Source: an uncultured Lachnoanaerobaculum sp. (GTDB taxonomy: Bacteria; Bacillota; Clostridia; Lachnospirales; Lachnospiraceae). Taken from it: DNA of 10,327 nucleotides. The notes below the pieces were generated by a model, which saw nothing but the letters and a program-made list of their open reading frames with translations, made no database searches and was not told the DNA's origin. The stretch is from positions 1 through 10,327 of the forward strand of contig CAKAQP010000079.1 of NCBI GenBank assembly GCA_916720285.1, in the 5' to 3' direction. This document shows, in pieces, positions 7,040 through 10,327 of the stretch. Every line of letters starts with the position of its first letter. Position 1 is the stretch's first letter. The position numbers and the translations under genes are program-made.

Positions 7040-8432
7040 ATTGAAATTCTTCTCTTGTCTGTTTTTCTCCAAATACCTTACCAAGTTTTTTAAGACAATA
7101 TAAAAATCCCGGTATAAGGAAGATATCCGCTATAACCCACGCAAGTGGCGAACCCATACATGCCGCAACAAAACCGAAGTACTTAACTCCTGCAAATCCT
7201 ACTATACCTCTTGCAAACATCTCACATACACCCGAAAGTATTGCAAACATAGGAAATCCCATTCCCTGAATTGAATTTCTCCATACATTTACAAATATAA
7301 GTGCAAAGTAAAATCCGGAGTTCCACAAAAGGAATATTCTGGCCTTTTCTATTACATCTGTCTTGGAAGCGTCTATAAAGAGCTTCGGCAACTCTCCGCC
7401 GATAAATATCATAAAAACAAATACGATAACCGAATATATTATACCTATTATTGTTGCTACTTTTACGCCTTCTCTAACTCTGTCAAGTTTTCCTGCACCT
7501 ACATTTTGGCCACAGTATGTAGCCATTGTCGCTCCAAGCGCATCGGTTACAGCCACACAGAAGCTGCTTATCTTACTCCCTGCCGTAACGGCAGCCACAG
7601 TCACCGCTCCAAGACCGTTTACCGCCGACTGCAGTATTACCGAACCTATCGCTGTTATAGAGTATTGCAGTCCCATAGGTACACCCATTGAGAGCAATAC
7701 TTTGATATGCCTCATGGAGATTTTTCCCTCTCCCGCTTCCGGCTTTAATATATGAAATCTCTTTACCATGAATACAACGCAAAGTATTCCGGATACCAGC
7801 TGTGAAATAACCGTAGCGTAGGCGGGACCTGCCACTCCCAGTCCCATCACCTGTATAGATACTATATCAAGCACTATATTAAGAAGTGCTGCAACTATAA
7901 GAAAATACAAAGGTGTCTTTGAATCTCCCAATGCTCTTATAATACTTGCAGTCAGGTTATATAAATACATTACAGGAATACCTGCAAATACTATTATTAT
8001 ATAGATATAAGCTTCATCCAGTATTTCATCCGGTGTATTTGTAACTATGAGAATTGCCCTTGTCAGTAAACATACTGTCGCCGTCAGTACAACCGAGAAA
8101 AAAATTCCCACATATACCGCATTCATAGTGTACTTTCTCAACTCACTATAGTCTTTTGCTCCGAATTTCTGTGCTACAGGTATCGCAAATCCTGCAGTAT
8201 TTCCTATAACAAATCCGTTTACCATGAAAAATATGGCACCTGTGGAACCCACAGCTGCCAATGAATTAACACCCAAATACTTACCTACCATTACAGTGTC
8301 AACCATACTGTAAAATTGTTGAAACAATGTTCCGATAAGCATCGGTATGGCAAATGCCAATATAAGTTTTAACGGATTTCCACGGGTCATATCCGTAATT
8401 CCCTGTGTCTTATTCTCTATATTCTTTTCCAT
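7032..8432 (-). CDS. MATE-family multidrug/Na+ (or H+) antiporter
   Basis: A 466-aa protein, standard length for the MATE family, with 12 predicted membrane helices in two similar halves. The N-half carries the family pattern GNPLKLILAFAIPMLIGTLFQ and then MVDTVMVGKYLGVNSLAAVG (43-62) and the Q-K-x-G-A-K-D-Y helix end. The C-half mirrors it with VNGLGAVTVAAVTAGSKISS, GATMATYCGQNVGAGK and a final LKKLGKVF segment. Most such Firmicutes proteins are annotated as drug efflux pumps, but the true substrate is open. The start is ATG 8432, with GAGGTAG 2 bases upstream; a TTG start at 8465 would overlap the PHP gene and lacks a site. It begins 19 bp after the PHP stop and overlaps the EamA gene by 8 bp, so it is part of one operon. 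Confidence 0.93.
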   Translation of the reverse strand: MEKNIENKTQGITDMTRGNPLKLILAFAIPMLIGTLFQQFYSMVDTVMVGKYLGVNSLAAVGSTGAIFFMVNGFVIGNTAGFAIPVAQKFGAKDYSELRKYTMNAVYVGIFFSVVLTATVCLLTRAILIVTNTPDEILDEAYIYIIIVFAGIPVMYLYNLTASIIRALGDSKTPLYFLIVAALLNIVLDIVSIQVMGLGVAGPAYATVISQLVSGILCVVFMVKRFHILKPEAGEGKISMRHIKVLLSMGVPMGLQYSITAIGSVILQSAVNGLGAVTVAAVTAGSKISSFCVAVTDALGATMATYCGQNVGAGKLDRVREGVKVATIIGIIYSVIVFVFMIFIGGELPKLFIDASKTDVIEKARIFLLWNSGFYFALIFVNVWRNSIQGMGFPMFAILSGVCEMFARGIVGFAGVKYFGFVAACMGSPLAWVIADIFLIPGFLYCLKKLGKVFGEKQTREEFQYE

Positions 8433-8451
8433 AACTACCTCAAAACAGTAT

Positions 8452-9177
8452 TTACATTTCTTCAATACTCTTGTTTAAAACCAATTTCAGCTTTTCCATA
8501 CTGTTATTTAATATAAGTTCCTGTGGGAAATCCATTTCTCTCAATAATATATCACAATTTCTGAAATCGCCTACCGAATCTGCATAATGACTGTCCGTAT
8601 TACATATGACATTTGTACCGTATTTTTTTGCGGCTTCCAGCATCTTTATGGCATTTTCTCTTCCGTTTTGTCTGGCCGAATTAGGATTAAGTGAGGAATT
8701 GTTAAGCTCCAGAACAATTCCTCTTTTATTTGCTTCTTTTGCAAGTTCATCATGATCTATAGGATATCTTCCGTCATCCGGATGCCCTATAATCTTTACA
8801 AAGCGATTTGACATTGCACCGAAGTATGCATCCATATTCTCCTGTAAAGTTCCCGGATTTATGCAAATAGTATGAAGACTGGCTATAACATAGTCAAGTC
8901 TTCCCAGAATATTGTTATCTATATCAAGATTGCCATTAAAATCTATTATATTTGCCTCCACTCCTCTTAAAATCAAGACATCCTTAAACCTTCTCGGAAT
9001 AACTTTGAAATTCATAAAGTAGATATTTTTGCATGAACCCGGTACAGCCTCACTGTGATCTGAAAAACCATACGCCAAAAGTCCTTTTGCAGCCGCTTCT
9101 TCCATATTTTCTTTCAATGTAGAATATGCATGACCGCTGGCGATTGTATGTGTATGCAAATCAAATAAAAAATCCAT
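8452..9177 (-). CDS. YcdX-like PHP-domain metal-dependent phosphatase
   Basis: The 241-aa product matches the short, stand-alone PHP family represented by E. coli YcdX, a trinuclear-zinc phosphatase with a TIM-like barrel. The metal ligands are all visible: His8, His10 (DLHTHT), His16, His41 (GFSDHSE), Glu74, His102 (SLHT), His132 (IGHPDD), Asp195 and His197 (NTDSH). Nothing looks missing, so the enzyme should be active. Known relatives hydrolyse phosphate monoesters (histidinol-phosphatase-like or others); the natural substrate is unknown and no histidine genes are visible. It starts one base after the stop of the 74-aa gene, with only a weak purine-rich site, so it probably depends on coupled translation. 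It precedes the MATE gene by 19 bp. It is not the longer PHP of DNA polymerases. Confidence 0.9.
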   Translation of the reverse strand: MDFLFDLHTHTIASGHAYSTLKENMEEAAAKGLLAYGFSDHSEAVPGSCKNIYFMNFKVIPRRFKDVLILRGVEANIIDFNGNLDIDNNILGRLDYVIASLHTICINPGTLQENMDAYFGAMSNRFVKIIGHPDDGRYPIDHDELAKEANKRGIVLELNNSSLNPNSARQNGRENAIKMLEAAKKYGTNVICNTDSHYADSVGDFRNCDILLREMDFPQELILNNSMEKLKLVLNKSIEEM

Positions 9178-9178
9178 A

Positions 9179-9403
9179 TTAATTCTTGAAAAGATCTCCC
9201 AACTTATCCATAGCGTTTGAAATACCGACCTTAGCTATCTGTGTCTTTACACCTTCGACAACTGAATCAAGCTGACCGTCAGGAATATCAATACCTGTAA
9301 GTCCTTCTATTGTCTTCTCAGGATCCTTTGCAAGATTTGATAAAAGTGCAGGGTCTGCCTTAGCCTTATTTATTATATCTGTTACTATTTTTGTGATATC
9401 CAT
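9179..9403 (-). CDS. Small 74-aa helical protein, leader-like (Nif11/NHLP-resembling), unknown function
   Basis: I do not recognise a named family with certainty. The 74-aa product is nearly all charged, amphipathic helix and has no cysteine, signal peptide or membrane segment. Residues 17-52 (DPALLSNLAKDPEKT, GLTGIDIPDG, DSVVEGVK) resemble the N-terminal domain of Nif11- and NHLP-type peptide leaders, in which a D-P-x-x-x-L stretch is followed by a G-I-x-x-P-D-G turn and a valine-rich strand or helix. The tail (residues 53-74) is not rich in Cys, Ser or Thr and lacks a GG cleavage point, so it does not look like a modified-peptide core, and no modifying enzyme is near. The start is ATG 9403 with AAGGAG upstream; a start at 9424 would add seven residues. 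It heads the operon with PHP one base after it. Confidence 0.75.
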   Translation of the reverse strand: MDITKIVTDIINKAKADPALLSNLAKDPEKTIEGLTGIDIPDGQLDSVVEGVKTQIAKVGISNAMDKLGDLFKN

Positions 9404-9428
9404 ATTTTCTCCTTTTTTGTACAACTAA

Positions 9429-9456
9429 AGCCAAGACTATATAAAGTATCTTGGCT
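9429..9456. repeat. 8-bp inverted repeat overlapping the operon promoter (operator or terminator)
   Basis: AGCCAAGA, 12 bp, TCTTGGCT is a perfect inverted repeat; with a 2-nt bulge the stem gains three pairs (AGT/ACT). On the minus strand it sits between tsf and the 74-aa gene. The following TTTAGTTGT is a poor T-run, so it may be an inefficient terminator after tsf. It also covers the putative -10 of the next promoter, so it could equally be an operator. Confidence 0.5.
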
Positions 9457-9464
9457 CCGGTTAA
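9436..9464 (-). promoter_or_regulatory. Candidate promoter of the small-protein/PHP/MATE/EamA operon
   Basis: On the minus strand TTAACC (9459-9464, 4/6 to TTGACA) is followed after exactly 17 bp by TATAGT (9436-9441, 5/6 to TATAAT). A start near 9429 leaves a leader of about 26 nt before ATG 9403. The spacer and -10 lie within the inverted repeat at 9429-9456. Consensus only; the operon might also be transcribed from tsf by read-through. Confidence 0.4.
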
Positions 9465-9482
9465 ATATATTATTGATTTATA

Positions 9483-10327
9483 TTAGTTTCCTGACATCTG
9501 CTTTGCAACTTCTTCTGCAAAGTTCTCGCTCTTCTTCTCAAGGCCTTCACCTGTCTCAAATCTGACAAATCCCTTGATAGAAACGTTTGCATTGTTTGCC
9601 TTAGCAACCTCTGCAACATAAGCAGCTACAGACTGCTTGCCGTCCGCCGCCTTAACATACTGCTGATCAAGAAGACAAATCTCTTTAAGTTCCTTCTTAA
9701 TTCTACCCTCGATCATTCCCATGATAACCTTCTCAGGCTTTGAAGCCTCCTTAGGATCGTTCTTGATCTGAGCCAAGAGAATCTCTCTCTCCTTTGCAAG
9801 GTACTCTGCATCAACTTCCTTATCTGAAGTATACTTCGGATGAAGTGCCGCAACCTGCATTGCAACATTCTTAGCCATCTCTTTGATTTCATCGTTTACA
9901 ACATCAGTTGTAACATCTACAAGAACACCAATTTTTCCACCGGCATGAATGTATGAAACTACACAACCGGCATTCTCTTCTATCTTCTCAAATCTTCTGA
10001 TTGACATGTTCTCACCGATGATTGAAATCATGCTTGAAAGCTTCTCGGCTACTGTAAGACTTGTATCAAGATCCCACTTCTCATTCAAGAACTCTTCTGT
10101 AGTATTTGCGCTTGTCTTTAATGCCTGTGCTGCAACTTCACCTACATAAGTTCTGAACTTCTCGTTCTTTGCAACGAAGTCTGTCTCAGCATTTACTTCA
10201 AGTACAACCGCTTTCTTTGCGTCATCACTTACGCAAACATCTACGATACCCTCAGCTGCTATACGACCCGCCTTCTTCTGTGCTCCTGCAAGTCCCTTCT
10301 CACGAAGGAAGTCAACTGCCGCATCCA
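9483..10327 (-). CDS. tsf: Translation elongation factor Ts (partial, N-terminus outside window)
   Basis: EF-Ts is the guanine-nucleotide exchange factor of EF-Tu. The frame is open from the right edge to TAA at 9483-9485 and gives 280 codons. It starts in the end of the UBA-like domain (DAAVDFLREKGLAG), followed by the family signature AETDFVAKNEKF, then the core exchange domain with IHAGGKIGVLVDV, and a C-terminal module with ADGKQSVAAYV. About 30 N-terminal residues lie outside the window. A reading that begins at 10088 starts at an internal TTG (LNEKW) and is not the real start: the 79 codons upstream are open and clearly belong to EF-Ts. tsf normally follows rpsB, which would lie to the right. 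A hairpin/inverted repeat follows the stop by about 26 bp. Confidence 0.97.
   Translation of the reverse strand, partial: DAAVDFLREKGLAGAQKKAGRIAAEGIVDVCVSDDAKKAVVLEVNAETDFVAKNEKFRTYVGEVAAQALKTSANTTEEFLNEKWDLDTSLTVAEKLSSMISIIGENMSIRRFEKIEENAGCVVSYIHAGGKIGVLVDVTTDVVNDEIKEMAKNVAMQVAALHPKYTSDKEVDAEYLAKEREILLAQIKNDPKEASKPEKVIMGMIEGRIKKELKEICLLDQQYVKAADGKQSVAAYVAEVAKANNANVSIKGFVRFETGEGLEKKSENFAEEVAKQMSGN

Noticed and set aside
7363..7755. Plus-strand 130-codon open frame inside the MATE gene
   Set aside because: It is antisense to a clear membrane-protein gene, is low-complexity Thr/Pro/Ser/Ile-rich as expected from the complement of helix codons, and has no family resemblance.
8433..8465. Longer MATE reading from a TTG at 8465 with Cys-rich start
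   Set aside because: It overlaps the PHP stop, lacks a ribosome site, and contains the GAGGTAG site that serves ATG 8432.
1..10327. CRISPR array, transposon, phage gene, tRNA or rRNA
   Set aside because: No regularly spaced repeats, transposase motifs, terminal repeats, cloverleaf or rRNA-like segments were seen; coding density is high and the gene content is ordinary chromosomal.

Overview
The window comes from a low-GC Gram-positive bacterium. The intergenic DNA is AT-rich, most genes have strong GGAGG-type ribosome sites, and the LexA box is of the Bacillus/Clostridia type. The protein character (EF-Ts, UvrB, a CyuA-type desulfidase, a VMAT-like MATE pump) suggests an anaerobic Clostridia member, perhaps Lachnospiraceae. 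The genus cannot be fixed from this sequence alone.

Layout. (1) Positions 1-2480, minus strand: uvrB, the SOS excision-repair helicase, has a near-consensus LexA operator and an extended -10 promoter. It is followed 24 bp later by the N-terminal part of a ThrE/YjjP-type amino-acid exporter, cut by the window edge. (2) Positions 2488-6146: a LysR-type regulator (minus) is divergent from a two-gene plus-strand operon. The operon encodes a CyuA/YhaM-type L-cysteine desulfidase (Fe-S, formerly 'serine dehydratase alpha') and an SLC1/DAACS amino-acid symporter. A perfect 9-bp stem hairpin ends it and also faces the convergent operon. (3) Positions 6179-9403, minus strand: a tight operon of four genes: a 74-aa helical protein, a YcdX-like PHP metallophosphatase, a MATE efflux pump and an EamA/DMT transporter. 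The MATE and EamA genes overlap by 8 bp. (4) Positions 9483-10327, minus strand: most of tsf (EF-Ts), running off the right edge.

How the genes fit together. The central locus looks like an inducible cysteine (or serine) uptake and breakdown module. The symporter imports a small neutral amino acid, the desulfidase converts it to pyruvate, ammonia and, for cysteine, sulfide, and the LysR protein would sense the substrate or product. It parallels the enterobacterial cyu system but uses an unrelated regulator and transporter. By eye, the symporter has a neutral-substrate pocket and has lost every residue of the third sodium site known from archaeal GltPh, which makes it the most interesting gene here. 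The second point of interest is the 74-aa protein heading the efflux operon, which resembles Nif11/NHLP-type leader domains but has no evident core peptide. It is preceded by a promoter buried in an inverted repeat.
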